From Micromonospora echinofusca (GTDB lineage Bacteria > Actinomycetota > Actinomycetes > Mycobacteriales > Micromonosporaceae), in NCBI RefSeq assembly GCF_900091445.1, contig NZ_LT607733.1:2558501-2622500 (forward strand): 64,000 nt of DNA, given 5' to 3'. Below, piece by piece: positions 35,939 through 43,517 of the stretch. Below the pieces are notes generated by a model. That model did no database searches and was not told where the DNA came from. It saw nothing but the letters and a program-made list of their open reading frames with translations. How positions within the stretch are numbered: the first letter of the stretch is position 1; each line of letters opens with the position of its first letter. The position numbers and the translations under genes were made by a program.

Positions 35939-36032
35939 CCGCCCATCCCAGCGGCACGGGGCGCGCAGCCTCAATCGAATTCCGGGTGTACGGCCCGAGA
36001 GGCACCACCACCACACCAATCATGATCGACCG

Positions 36033-36065
36033 CCTAGACTCGCCCCGGCCGACGCGTCGGCCGGG
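36033..36065 (+). promoter_or_regulatory. -10 box and 22-bp palindrome in a 5' leader
   Basis: TAGACT (36033-36038) is a good -10 hexamer. Just after the expected start point, CCCGGCCGACG and its exact complement form a 22-bp perfect palindrome (36044-36065) within the leader of the gene at 36095. It may be an operator or an RNA hairpin. Confidence 0.45.
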
Positions 36066-36094
36066 ACCGGCGGCGGGACGGACGGATCAGGCGG

Positions 36095-36979
36095 ATGACG
36101 AGCACCGGTGGTGGGGACGACTCCTGGCTGCGCGCGGTCGCCGGGGACGGTGGGCGCGGCCCGCTGCTCGTCCGGGGCGACCAGCTCGTGCACGGTCCCC
36201 GCCGGCTGGGCGAGCTGGTGCAGGGGCGCCCGCCGGGCGTCACCGGCAACCAGTGGAGCACGGCCAGCCGGGAGGGCTACGACCTCGTCGTCTGCGCCGC
36301 CGACACGGCCCGACCCGTCTTCGCCGTCGAGATCGGCCCCGACGCGCCTCCCAACTCCGCCGGGCAGCGGGTCGAGCGGCTCAAGAACGCGGTCGCCGCG
36401 GCGGTCGGCCTGGCGGTGCTGCGGATCGGGTCGCCGACGCTGCGGGCCGAGGCCCACGGGCGCCGGATCGTGGCGTACGTGATCGACGCGCGCGCGTACG
36501 CGGCCCTCGGCGCGGGGGAGCCCGACGACACCGAGGCACCGCCGGTCGGCTTCCGCGACATCCTCGGCCGGCTGCCCGACGGGCGGACCGGTCCCGTCAA
36601 CGACCTCGGCGCCCTGGCCCGGGCCGCCGCCGTCGAGGCGTACGTGGCGCGGCGGCTGGTCGACCCGATCGTCCGGGGCCTGCACGTGCGCTGGGCGGAG
36701 GGAACCGCCGAGGGGTGGAGCTGGGTGCAGGTACGCCCCGACGCCTGCCTCGTGGAGCGGGTGACGGTGCGCGAGCGGCGGGTCTCCGCCGGGGTGGACC
36801 CGGGGCGGCTGGCCGAGGACCTGGCGGCGGTGGCCGTCGGCGAGCGCCTGCGCACGCTGGACGCGGCCGAGCCGGTGCTGACGCCCCGCGACGAGTTGTT
36901 CGCCGAGATCCGGCGGCTCCAGTCGCGGCACGACGAGATGACGGGCGGCTTCGCGTTCGCCCACCTCTGCGAAGACTGA
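36095..36979 (+). CDS. DUF2726-like protein of unknown function
   Basis: A 294-residue protein. The segment STASREGYDLVVCAADTARPVFAVEIG...RVERLKNAVAAAVGLAVLRIG looks like the DUF2726 type of PD-(D/E)xK fold (Asp after the first strand, Glu in the next strand, then the Arg/Lys-rich helix and a final LLRI strand). The third catalytic residue is replaced by Gly in VEIG, so nuclease activity is doubtful. The C-terminal half is helical and charged. No close family recognised. Divergent from the GNAT gene. Confidence 0.7.
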   Translation: MTSTGGGDDSWLRAVAGDGGRGPLLVRGDQLVHGPRRLGELVQGRPPGVTGNQWSTASREGYDLVVCAADTARPVFAVEIGPDAPPNSAGQRVERLKNAVAAAVGLAVLRIGSPTLRAEAHGRRIVAYVIDARAYAALGAGEPDDTEAPPVGFRDILGRLPDGRTGPVNDLGALARAAAVEAYVARRLVDPIVRGLHVRWAEGTAEGWSWVQVRPDACLVERVTVRERRVSAGVDPGRLAEDLAAVAVGERLRTLDAAEPVLTPRDELFAEIRRLQSRHDEMTGGFAFAHLCED

Positions 36980-37355
36980 CCGGCCCCGCCTCTGCGCGGA
37001 CCGACCGGCCCGCCCGCGCGGACGTCACCATCCAGCACGCGGAGGCGGCAGGTCCGCGCGACGCGACCGCCCGGGGGCGCCACGGGTCGGCCCGCCGACG
37101 GCGGTCGGCGGTAAGGACCCCTCCGAATTCCCGGAGACGCGTTGAACCTTCGCGCCGGGCGTCCCGTACTCCTGCGGGAATGGACAGGATCTTCCCGACC
37201 GCGTCCCGTGACGCGGTAGACGGTGCGGAAAGGGCATCGTCGGTGATCGACGTGCCGCCGGTTCGCCGCGACGGTCCCGTCGGGGTGCGCCCCTCGATTC
37301 CGTCGGTCCGCCGAGGCCTCGAATCAACTGCCGGATGGCGAAGGAGAGCAATTCG
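36980..37355 (+). other. upstream region of the secreted repeat protein
   Basis: 376 nt without a supported gene. A weak promoter-like pair TTGAAC (37142-37147) and GTACTC (37166-37171), 18 nt apart, is present. A short run of protein-like sequence in other frames is not convincing. Confidence 0.35.
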
Positions 37356-38606
37356 ATGCGCAGGTCCACACGGGTGCGCCGGTCGTCCGGCACCGCCCGG
37401 AGCAAGCGGCTGCTGGCCGTCGTCGGCACCCTCGCCGTCTTCGGCGGGATCGTTGCCGTGACCCAGATCTCGTCGGCCGAGGACCGGCGGTCGACCAGCA
37501 CCCGGCCGGCCTCCGCCGCCTGCGTGGAGCCCAGCCCCGGCGCGACCGCGCCGAGTGGGCGCGGCACCACCCGGACGTGGCAGAACGGCCGGTGGGTACG
37601 CAACCACTGGGGCGACGGGCAGCAGACGGTCGCGGAGTGCGAGCAGACGCGCGACGGCGGCGCCGACGACGGCGGCTCGGCCGTGGCCTGCCCGGACGTG
37701 GCCGGCCAGCTCCCGCGGGTGCCCGATCGCGCCCGTGCCGAGGTCGACCGGAACCTGAACCTGTTGCAGACCCAGATCGCCGAGGCGGACCGGCGGCTGG
37801 CGGCCGAGGGGCGGCGGGGCGAGGAGTTCGTGCGTACCTCGATCCTCCAGCCGCTGGCGGCCAGGCGGCGGGCGACGCTGGAGCGGATCACCATCGCCAT
37901 CGACCGGGTGGGGCCCCGGCCGCAGGGCCTGGCCCGGCTCGCGGAGTGCCGGGTCGCCCCGACGGGCAACAACGGCGGCGGCAACAACGGCGGCAACAAT
38001 GGCGGTGGGAACAACGGTGGTGGGAACAACGGTGGTGGGAACAATAGCGGTCCCGGTTCCGGACTGGGCGTGATCGCGAACGACTGCGACGACAGCCGGT
38101 TGCAGCCGCACGACGGTTTCCAGAACGGCAACCGCTGCGTCAGCACCGCGTTCGGTGAGGTCGGTGCCGCCGCGAACAATCCGTCGCTGCTGATCACCGA
38201 ATTCCCCGAGCGGGTGGACGCCAACCAGCCGTTCACGCTGCGGGTCTCCACCCGCAACCTCGTCCGGGACCGTTTCCTGGCGGCCGGGCAGGGCGGGTAC
38301 TACGTGGAGAGCTCCCTGCTCGACGACCAGGGACTGGTGCGGGGCCACTTCCACACCGCCTGCCGGATGCTGGGCAGCCTCCGGCAGCCGCCGCAGCCAC
38401 AGGAGGTGCCGGCGTTCTTCGTCGCGACCGAGGACAACCGTGGCGGTGCCGAACCCGACGACGTCACCATCCAGGTTCCCGGCCTGCCCGGAGCCGGTAC
38501 CGCCCAGTGCGCGGTCTGGGCCGGCGACGGCTCGCACCGGGTGCCGATGATGGAACGGGCCAACCAGACCCCGGCCTTCGACGTGGTGCGCATCCAGGTC
38601 GGCTGA
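37356..38606 (+). CDS. secreted protein with Asn/Gly-repeat linker, function unknown
   Basis: A 416-residue exported protein. It has an Arg-rich start and one hydrophobic segment (RLLAVVGTLAVFGGIVAVTQISSA) that acts as signal peptide or anchor. Residues about 55-100 contain WQNGRWVRNHWGDGQQTVAECEQ. A helical region (DRARAEVDRNLNLLQTQIAEADRRL) is followed by a (G)NNGGG repeat of about 28 residues. The C-terminal domain (LLITEFPERVDANQPFTLRVSTRNLVRD...) is beta-rich with four cysteines in all, e.g. HTACRM and AQCAVW. This domain recurs in actinobacterial secreted proteins of unknown role. ATG at 37356 has AAGGAG 9 nt upstream; 37335 is an alternative. Confidence 0.8.
   Translation: MRRSTRVRRSSGTARSKRLLAVVGTLAVFGGIVAVTQISSAEDRRSTSTRPASAACVEPSPGATAPSGRGTTRTWQNGRWVRNHWGDGQQTVAECEQTRDGGADDGGSAVACPDVAGQLPRVPDRARAEVDRNLNLLQTQIAEADRRLAAEGRRGEEFVRTSILQPLAARRRATLERITIAIDRVGPRPQGLARLAECRVAPTGNNGGGNNGGNNGGGNNGGGNNGGGNNSGPGSGLGVIANDCDDSRLQPHDGFQNGNRCVSTAFGEVGAAANNPSLLITEFPERVDANQPFTLRVSTRNLVRDRFLAAGQGGYYVESSLLDDQGLVRGHFHTACRMLGSLRQPPQPQEVPAFFVATEDNRGGAEPDDVTIQVPGLPGAGTAQCAVWAGDGSHRVPMMERANQTPAFDVVRIQVG
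37965..38050 (+). repeat. tandem repeat encoding NNGGG units
   Basis: The unit GGGAACAACGGTGGT (15 nt, with a 12-nt variant) is repeated about five to six times inside the secreted protein gene. The later copies are nearly identical, which suggests recent slippage expansion. Confidence 0.75.
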
Positions 38607-38658
38607 CCACCGCAGCGGGGCCGTCCGGGCGTATCCCGGCGGTCCCGCGGCGGCGCGT

Positions 38659-39909
38659 TCACGCCAGCGCCGCGGCCTCGCGCAGGGCGGCGGGCGCCGC
38701 GGCGGCCCGCAGGGCGGCGATCCGACGGGCCCGGGGCCGCACCGCGAGGAGGTTGCCGACGGCCACCAGCAGGGCCAGCCCGAACAGCCCCAGCCAGAGG
38801 ACGTCGGTGGAGAACCGGGCGGCGACCAGGCCGCCCAGCGTCGGCCCGGCGAAGCTGGCGAAGGCGTGACCGAGCGAGTAGACGCCCTGGTAGCGGCCGC
38901 GCTGGGCGGCCGGCGCCAGGTCGGCGGTCAGCGCCGAGTTCGACGGGGTCATCAGCATCTCGCCGAGCGTCCAGACGCCCACCGTGAGCGCGTAGAACCA
39001 GACGGCGTCGGCCAGCGCGGTCAGGGCGAAGCCGGCGCCGATCACCACGACGGCCACAGCGACGGTGCGGGACCGGTCGAAGCGGCCGATCAGGCGAGGC
39101 ACGAAGAGCTGCCCGAGCACGATCATCAGGCCGTTGACCGCGATGACCGGCCCGAACGCCGACGCCGGCAGCCCGTCGGCCTGCAACGCCACCGGCAGCA
39201 TCGCGCTGCTCTCGATGCAGAGCCAGGCCAACCCGGTGAGGGCGGTGAAGGTCAGGAAGACCCGGTCCCGCAGCACGGTGCCGAGCCCGCCGGAGTCGAC
39301 GCGGGCGACCTGCGCGACGGTCACCGGGGCGGGGCGCGACTCGGGCACGGTCAGGCCGATCAGCGCGGCGGTGCCGAGCAGCACCGCCGCGTTGATCGCG
39401 AACAGCAGCAGCGGCTGGACCCGGACCAGCAGGCCGGCCACGGTCGCGGCGACGGCGAACCCGATGTTGATCGCCCAGTAGTTCAGCGTCAGCGCCCGCA
39501 GGCGGTCCCGTTCGCCCACCACGTCGATGACGGTCGCCGTGAAGGCCGGCCGGGCGACGCCCAGGCAGAGCCCGAGCAGCAGGGTGAGGGCCGCGATCGC
39601 CACGGGGTGGCCGCTCAGGCCCAGCGCCATCGCCGCCGCCGCGGCGGCCACGTTTCCGGTCAGCATGGCGGGTCGTCGCCCCCACCGGTCCGCGACGATC
39701 CCGCCGAGCACGCCCCCGGCCGCGCTGCCGGCCCCGTGCAGCCCGATCACGATCCCGGCGTACGCGGGACTGAGGCCGCGTACGGACACCAGGTAGACGC
39801 CGAGGTAGATGGCGACGAAGCTGCCGAGCCGGTTGATCAGCGTGGCCGTCCACAGGTACCAGAAGGTGCGGGGCAACCCGCCCGCCGTCTGGCTCCACCA
39901 TCGCGTCAT
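38659..39909 (-). CDS. MFS transporter
   Basis: A 416-residue transporter with 12 predicted helices. The family loop between helices 2 and 3 reads GGVLGGIVADRWGRRPAMLTG, and GLCLGVARPAFTATVIDVVGERDRLRALTLNYWAINIGFAVA is typical of DHA1-like exporters. Substrate unknown. The start at 39909 gives a normal short N-terminus and has GGGGGTGG upstream. ATG at 39960 would add 17 residues but has no ribosome binding site. Confidence 0.88.
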   Translation of the reverse strand: MTRWWSQTAGGLPRTFWYLWTATLINRLGSFVAIYLGVYLVSVRGLSPAYAGIVIGLHGAGSAAGGVLGGIVADRWGRRPAMLTGNVAAAAAAMALGLSGHPVAIAALTLLLGLCLGVARPAFTATVIDVVGERDRLRALTLNYWAINIGFAVAATVAGLLVRVQPLLLFAINAAVLLGTAALIGLTVPESRPAPVTVAQVARVDSGGLGTVLRDRVFLTFTALTGLAWLCIESSAMLPVALQADGLPASAFGPVIAVNGLMIVLGQLFVPRLIGRFDRSRTVAVAVVVIGAGFALTALADAVWFYALTVGVWTLGEMLMTPSNSALTADLAPAAQRGRYQGVYSLGHAFASFAGPTLGGLVAARFSTDVLWLGLFGLALLVAVGNLLAVRPRARRIAALRAAAAPAALREAAALA

Positions 39910-40223
39910 CCGCCACCCCCGAGATCCGCGCAGGTAATGCTCGACAAAGCTGTCGCTCATTACACTCGGTTAGGGTGACGATCGCGGGGGCGCCTCGGTG
40001 TGATCGTGGCGATGATCACGGCCGGGAGGTCGGCGAGCGCGCCTTGTCGGACGACTCGAAGCGCCCCGGCGTCGCCGATGGCCGATGCTGCAATGGGAGC
40101 GGGCCGAGAATGGACCCGCCGGCGGGTGCGGGCCCCGCGAATGGTCCGCCGTGGGAAAAGACCGGCGGGGCCGCGCTGATTCCTCAGCGTGACCCCGCAC
40201 GAGCCCGAGCGTGAGCCCGGCGG
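39910..40223 (-). other. intergenic stretch holding the lsr2 terminator
   Basis: GCGGGG-CCG-CGCTGA (40165-40177) pairs with TCAGCG-TGA-CCCCGC (40183-40198) around a TTCC loop: a two-part hairpin just past the lsr2 stop. The rest holds the upstream region of the MFS gene and no gene. Confidence 0.55.
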
Positions 40224-40571
40224 TCAGCGGTTCTTGTACGCCTCGACGACCTCGACCGGGATGCGGCCACGCTCGGAAATCTTGTAGCCGTTCTTGGTGG
40301 CCCATTCCCGGATGGCCCGGTTCTGCTCCCGGTCCATTCCCGAGCCGCCCGACGCGCCCGCCCGCCGAGGGGGCCGCCCGGCGTCGACGGCTCCTCGACC
40401 GATCCGCCGGCCAGCGTTGATGTACGGGTCGAGGGCCTTGCGCAGCACGCCCGCGTTCTCGTCGGAGACGTCGATGGTGTAGGCCACGCCGTCCAGACTG
40501 AACTCGACGGTCCGGTCGGCCTTTCCACCGTCGAGGTCGTCGGTCAGGACCGTGATTACTTTTCTCGCCAT
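40224..40571 (-). CDS. lsr2: Lsr2 family nucleoid-associated protein
   Basis: A 115-residue DNA-bridging xenogeneic silencer. N-terminal dimerisation domain [57 protein letters not shown]-terminal DNA-binding domain [35 protein letters not shown] with the AT-hook-like RGR that enters the minor groove. Usual length is about 110. ATG at 40571 has GGGAG about 9 nt upstream. A perfect 15-bp dyad (40603-40617) lies in its leader region and may be an autoregulatory or other operator. Confidence 0.95.
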   Translation of the reverse strand: MARKVITVLTDDLDGGKADRTVEFSLDGVAYTIDVSDENAGVLRKALDPYINAGRRIGRGAVDAGRPPRRAGASGGSGMDREQNRAIREWATKNGYKISERGRIPVEVVEAYKNR

Positions 40572-40602
40572 CGTCAATTACTCCCTGTGTGGGGCGGGGT
40601 GT

Positions 40603-40617
40603 GGTCAAAGTTTGACC
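40603..40617. promoter_or_regulatory. perfect 7-1-7 dyad GGTCAAAGTTTGACC in the lsr2 leader
   Basis: GGTCAAA and TTTGACC are exact inverted repeats around one base, 32 nt upstream of the lsr2 ATG and overlapping a possible -10 (GATAGG on the minus strand). The dyad is A/T-rich in its centre compared with its surroundings. The cognate factor is unknown. Confidence 0.6.
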
Positions 40618-40708
40618 TATCCCACGGTGAATCCGCAACAATGCGCGTCGTCCTCATTTCGGCGAGTCGTGTTATGGCGGGAAAACGGGTCGGCGCAAAG
40701 CCCGGCGT

Positions 40709-41077
40709 TCAGTCGCCGAGCAGACCGGCGTGACCCGCGAGCGCCGCCGCCTCGGCCCGCGTGGATACTCGCAACTTCCGCAGCAGCGCGGCCGTCATCC
40801 GCTTCACGGTGCGTTCCGAGACATGCATCCGTTCGGCGATCTCGACGGTGCTGCGTCCCCCCGCGATGGCGCGCAGCATGACCCGTTCCTCGTCGTCGAG
40901 GTCGATCGGGGCCGGCCGGCCGGGACGCAGCAGCGCGCGCAGCAGGTGTCCCGGCAGCACCGCCCAGCCGTCCAGGACGGCCAGCAGCGGGGGCAGCAAC
41001 TCCTCCGGCTCGGCGGTGTGGCCCTCGAGGTGGTGCTGCCCGTGCCCGGCGCCGGTAGGTCGTCCCCGCGGGGCCAC
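40709..41077 (-). CDS. LuxR-type HTH protein, N-terminus uncertain or truncated
   Basis: The C-terminal 65 residues are a clear LuxR/NarL HTH: DLDDEERVMLRAIAGGRSTVEIAERMHVSERTVKRMTAALLRKLRVSTRAEAAALAGHAGLL. Before it comes EELLPPLLAVLDGWAVLPGHLLRALLR, which matches the end of a receiver-like N-terminal domain, but the rest of that domain (Asp-phosphorylation site) is missing, because the divergent catalase gene starts 73 nt away. The GTG at 41077 is a guess; no ribosome binding site is seen. It may be an orphan DNA-binding protein or a decayed response regulator. Confidence 0.6.
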   Translation of the reverse strand: MAPRGRPTGAGHGQHHLEGHTAEPEELLPPLLAVLDGWAVLPGHLLRALLRPGRPAPIDLDDEERVMLRAIAGGRSTVEIAERMHVSERTVKRMTAALLRKLRVSTRAEAAALAGHAGLLGD

Positions 41078-41096
41078 CGGTTGGCCCGGTAGGGCC

Positions 41097-41127
41097 GGCT
41101 GTCGGGGGAACCGCCTCGGTGACAGCC
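41097..41127. promoter_or_regulatory. inverted repeat GGCTGTC-N17-GACAGCC before the catalase gene
   Basis: Exact 7-bp arms separated by 17 nt in the divergent region between the HTH gene and the catalase gene. Possible operator or RNA hairpin upstream of the ribosome binding site. Confidence 0.35.
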
Positions 41128-41150
41128 CGACCGGCACCGAGGAGGACACG

Positions 41151-42020
41151 TTGTTCAGCCACATCAAGGACCTTCAGTTCGAAGCCAAGCCGGACGGTCT
41201 GGACGCCGCGTTCGCCCGCCGGCTCCAAGAGATCCTGGGCGGCAAGTGGGGCGAGATGACCGTCGCCAACCAGTACCTCTTCCAGGGCTGGAACTGCCGC
41301 CTGCCCGGCAAGTACAAGGACCTCTTCCTCGACGTCGGCACCGAGGAGATGGGCCACGTCGAGATGATCGCCACGATGATCACGCGGCTGCTGGAGAACG
41401 CCCCGCTGTCGTTGCAGGAGGCCGCCGACGACAACCCGATGGTCGGGGCGATCTACGGCGGTTCGAACCCGGCGCACTTCATCCACGGCGGCGGCGGGGC
41501 GCTGCCGGCCGACAGCAACGGCGTGCCCTGGAACGGCGCCTTCATCACCGCCAGCGGCAACCTGATGGCCGACTTCCAGCTCAACGTCACCGCCGAGGCG
41601 CAGGGCCGGCTCCAGGTGGCCCGGCTGTTCAACATGACCGACGATCCCGGGGTCAAGAACATGCTGCGCTTCCTGCTGGCCCGCGACACCATGCACCAGA
41701 ACATGTGGATGGCGGCCATCGAACAGCTCAAGGAGGACGGCCTGGAGGAGATGCCGGTGCCCGACGCGTTCCCGGACTCCAAGGAGTTCACCGAGAAGTT
41801 CAGCTACACGTACCTGGACTTCTCGCCGGGCACCGACGCGTCGGAGGGGCGCTGGGCATCCGGGCCGGCGCCCGACGGCAAGGGCGAGTTCCGCTACGAC
41901 CACAGCCCGCGCGCGCACGCGCCCGAGCCGGTCCTGCCGCCCGGCGACCCGAGGCTCTACGGGACGAACCCGGGCCTCGCCAAGGGCGCCGTCAACAAGG
42001 TCAAGAGCAAGCTCACCTGA
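41151..42020 (+). CDS. manganese (non-haem) catalase
   Basis: A 289-residue dimanganese catalase. It removes hydrogen peroxide. The four-helix ferritin-like core carries the metal ligands: Glu in GGKWGEMTVANQYLFQGW, GTEEMGHVEMIATM (ExxH), Glu in NVTAEAQGRLQVARLFNMTDDPGVKNMLRFLLARDTMHQNMW (second ExnH). The C-terminal tail is Pro/Lys-rich as in other actinobacterial members. The start is TTG: the gene must begin at FSHIKDLQFEAKPDG, a GGAGG lies 5 nt before the TTG, and no ATG or GTG is nearby. It is followed after 70 nt by a putative manganese transporter gene. Confidence 0.93.
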   Translation: MFSHIKDLQFEAKPDGLDAAFARRLQEILGGKWGEMTVANQYLFQGWNCRLPGKYKDLFLDVGTEEMGHVEMIATMITRLLENAPLSLQEAADDNPMVGAIYGGSNPAHFIHGGGGALPADSNGVPWNGAFITASGNLMADFQLNVTAEAQGRLQVARLFNMTDDPGVKNMLRFLLARDTMHQNMWMAAIEQLKEDGLEEMPVPDAFPDSKEFTEKFSYTYLDFSPGTDASEGRWASGPAPDGKGEFRYDHSPRAHAPEPVLPPGDPRLYGTNPGLAKGAVNKVKSKLT

Positions 42021-42090
42021 CGCCGTCGTGCCGGGGGTGTCCGCGGGCGGCGGGCGGCCCCGGCGACGCCGTACCCCGAGGAGGTGTGCC

Positions 42091-43197
42091 GTGACCGAAC
42101 TCGTGCTCCGTCCGCTCGCGGACGCGTTCATGCAGGTGGGTGTGTACGTCGCCGTGATGGTGGCGCTCTTCGGCTGGCTCCGCTGGCGCTACGGCGACCG
42201 GGTCACCGACGGGCTCACCAGCCGGCCCCGGCTCGGCCCGCTGGTCGGTGCGCTGCTGGGCGTCAGCCCCGGCTGCGGCGGGGCGATCATCCTGATGCCG
42301 CTCTACGCCCGGGGGAAGGTCTCCTTCGGCACGGTGGTCGCCGCCCTGGCGGCCACGATGGGGGACTCCTCGTGGGTGGTGCTCGCCTGGAATCCCGTGT
42401 TCGCCCTGAAGATCCACGCACTGCTCTTCGCGGTCGGCCTGGTGACCGGGTACGTCGTCGACGCGCTCGGCATCGATCCGGCCCGCGCGGTCGACCGCCG
42501 GGTCGCCGCCGCGCCCGCGCCGGTCGGGCTCGCGGCCGTGGGCGGACCGGACCTCGCCGGGGCGCGGCGGCTGCTCGGCGGGCTGCTGCCGCGCGTACCG
42601 GCGTCCACGGCGTTCTGGGGGCTGACCACGCCGGCGTTCGCCGTCTCGGTGCCGGTGGTCTTCCAACTGGTCGACCCGGGCGCGCTGAGGCGGTCCTTCG
42701 GGGGCGTCGACCCGTACCTGGCGCTGGGGGTGCTCGGTTCGCTGACCGCCGCGCTGATCTTCGCCGCCGGCCGGGGACGGCTGGCCGACGACAGCCTGGA
42801 GACGGCGCATCCCCGCTCGCTGCGGGAGACGCTGCGGCACAGCGCGCACGAGGCGTCCTTCGTCACCGTCTGGGTGGCCGTGGCGTACCTGGGCTGGCAG
42901 GTGGTGACCACCACGACCGGCTTCGACGGCTCCCAGCTCGCCCTCACCGGGCTCGTCGGCGTGCTGGTCGGCGCGGGCATCGGCCTGGTCCCCGGGTGCG
43001 CGGTGCAGATCGTCTTCACCGGCCTGTACGTCAGCGGCGGCCTGCCCCTGCCCACCCTGGTCGCCAACGCGATCAGCCAGGACGGGGACGCGCTGATTCC
43101 GCTCGCCGCGCTGCGCCGGCACTCGGCGGCGCTCGCCACCGTCGTCACCACGGTCCCGGCGGCGGCCGTCGGCGCCGCGCTGCTCGTCCTGCTCTGA
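42091..43197 (+). CDS. putative manganese transporter (ArsP_2-like membrane protein)
   Basis: A 368-residue membrane protein of about ten helices. It has the two characteristic cysteine/glycine blocks VSPGCGGAIILMPLYARGKVSFGTVVAALAATMGDSSWVVL and GLVPGCAVQIVFTGLYVSGGLPLPTLVANAISQDGDALIPL, i.e. an internal duplication with PGCGG/PGCAV. This family is annotated as putative manganese transporters. Its place directly after manganese catalase fits that role. GTG has GAGGAGG upstream. The direction of transport cannot be read from sequence. Confidence 0.83.
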   Translation: MTELVLRPLADAFMQVGVYVAVMVALFGWLRWRYGDRVTDGLTSRPRLGPLVGALLGVSPGCGGAIILMPLYARGKVSFGTVVAALAATMGDSSWVVLAWNPVFALKIHALLFAVGLVTGYVVDALGIDPARAVDRRVAAAPAPVGLAAVGGPDLAGARRLLGGLLPRVPASTAFWGLTTPAFAVSVPVVFQLVDPGALRRSFGGVDPYLALGVLGSLTAALIFAAGRGRLADDSLETAHPRSLRETLRHSAHEASFVTVWVAVAYLGWQVVTTTTGFDGSQLALTGLVGVLVGAGIGLVPGCAVQIVFTGLYVSGGLPLPTLVANAISQDGDALIPLAALRRHSAALATVVTTVPAAAVGAALLVLL

Positions 43198-43221
43198 TGC
43201 CCGTACGGAAGGGAGATTCCG

Positions 43222-43479
43222 ATGTCCGTCGCGATCCCGCCCGCCCGCGCCCGGCGCAAGCTCGTCGTCTTCGCGATCCTGACCGGCGTCGCCACGGTGG
43301 CCGGTCTGCCGGGCTGGACCGTCGCCGCGCTGGCGCTGACCTGCCTGGCGATCCCGCTCGCCGTGGCGCTCGGCGGGGGCGCCGGCCAGGTGTGGGAGCT
43401 GCTGCGCCCGGCGCGCCGTCCGGCGGCGGCCGGTGGTCTGGGTCACAGTCCGGAACAAGGGGAACGCTTTGTTACTTGA
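43222..43479 (+). CDS. small membrane protein (85 aa)
   Basis: Not recognised. Two hydrophobic helices (LVVFAILTGVATVAGLP; VAALALTCLAIPLAVALGGG) between a basic N-terminus and a polar tail. GGAAGGGAG lies upstream of the ATG and it follows the manganese transporter gene by 24 nt, so it is probably part of the same operon and may be an accessory subunit. Its stop codon overlaps the HAIR element upstream of lon. Confidence 0.7.
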   Translation: MSVAIPPARARRKLVVFAILTGVATVAGLPGWTVAALALTCLAIPLAVALGGGAGQVWELLRPARRPAAAGGLGHSPEQGERFVT

Positions 43480-43507
43480 GTTGGACACGCTCAACTCAAC
43501 GCGATAG
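43475..43507 (+). promoter_or_regulatory. HAIR (HspR) operator and promoter of lon
   Basis: CTTGAGT (43475-43481), 7 nt, GCTCAAC (43489-43495) matches the HspR HAIR consensus CTTGAGT-N7-ACTCAAG in 5 of 7 right-arm bases; a further ACTCAA follows. A -35 TTGGAC and a -10 GATAGC (about 43502-43507) overlap or flank it. HspR is known to repress lon in streptomycetes. Confidence 0.75.
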
Positions 43508-43517
43508 CAGGTGTTCG

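Noticed and set aside
37965..38050. CRISPR-like direct repeats
   Set aside because: The repeats have no spacers and lie in frame within a protein-coding gene.
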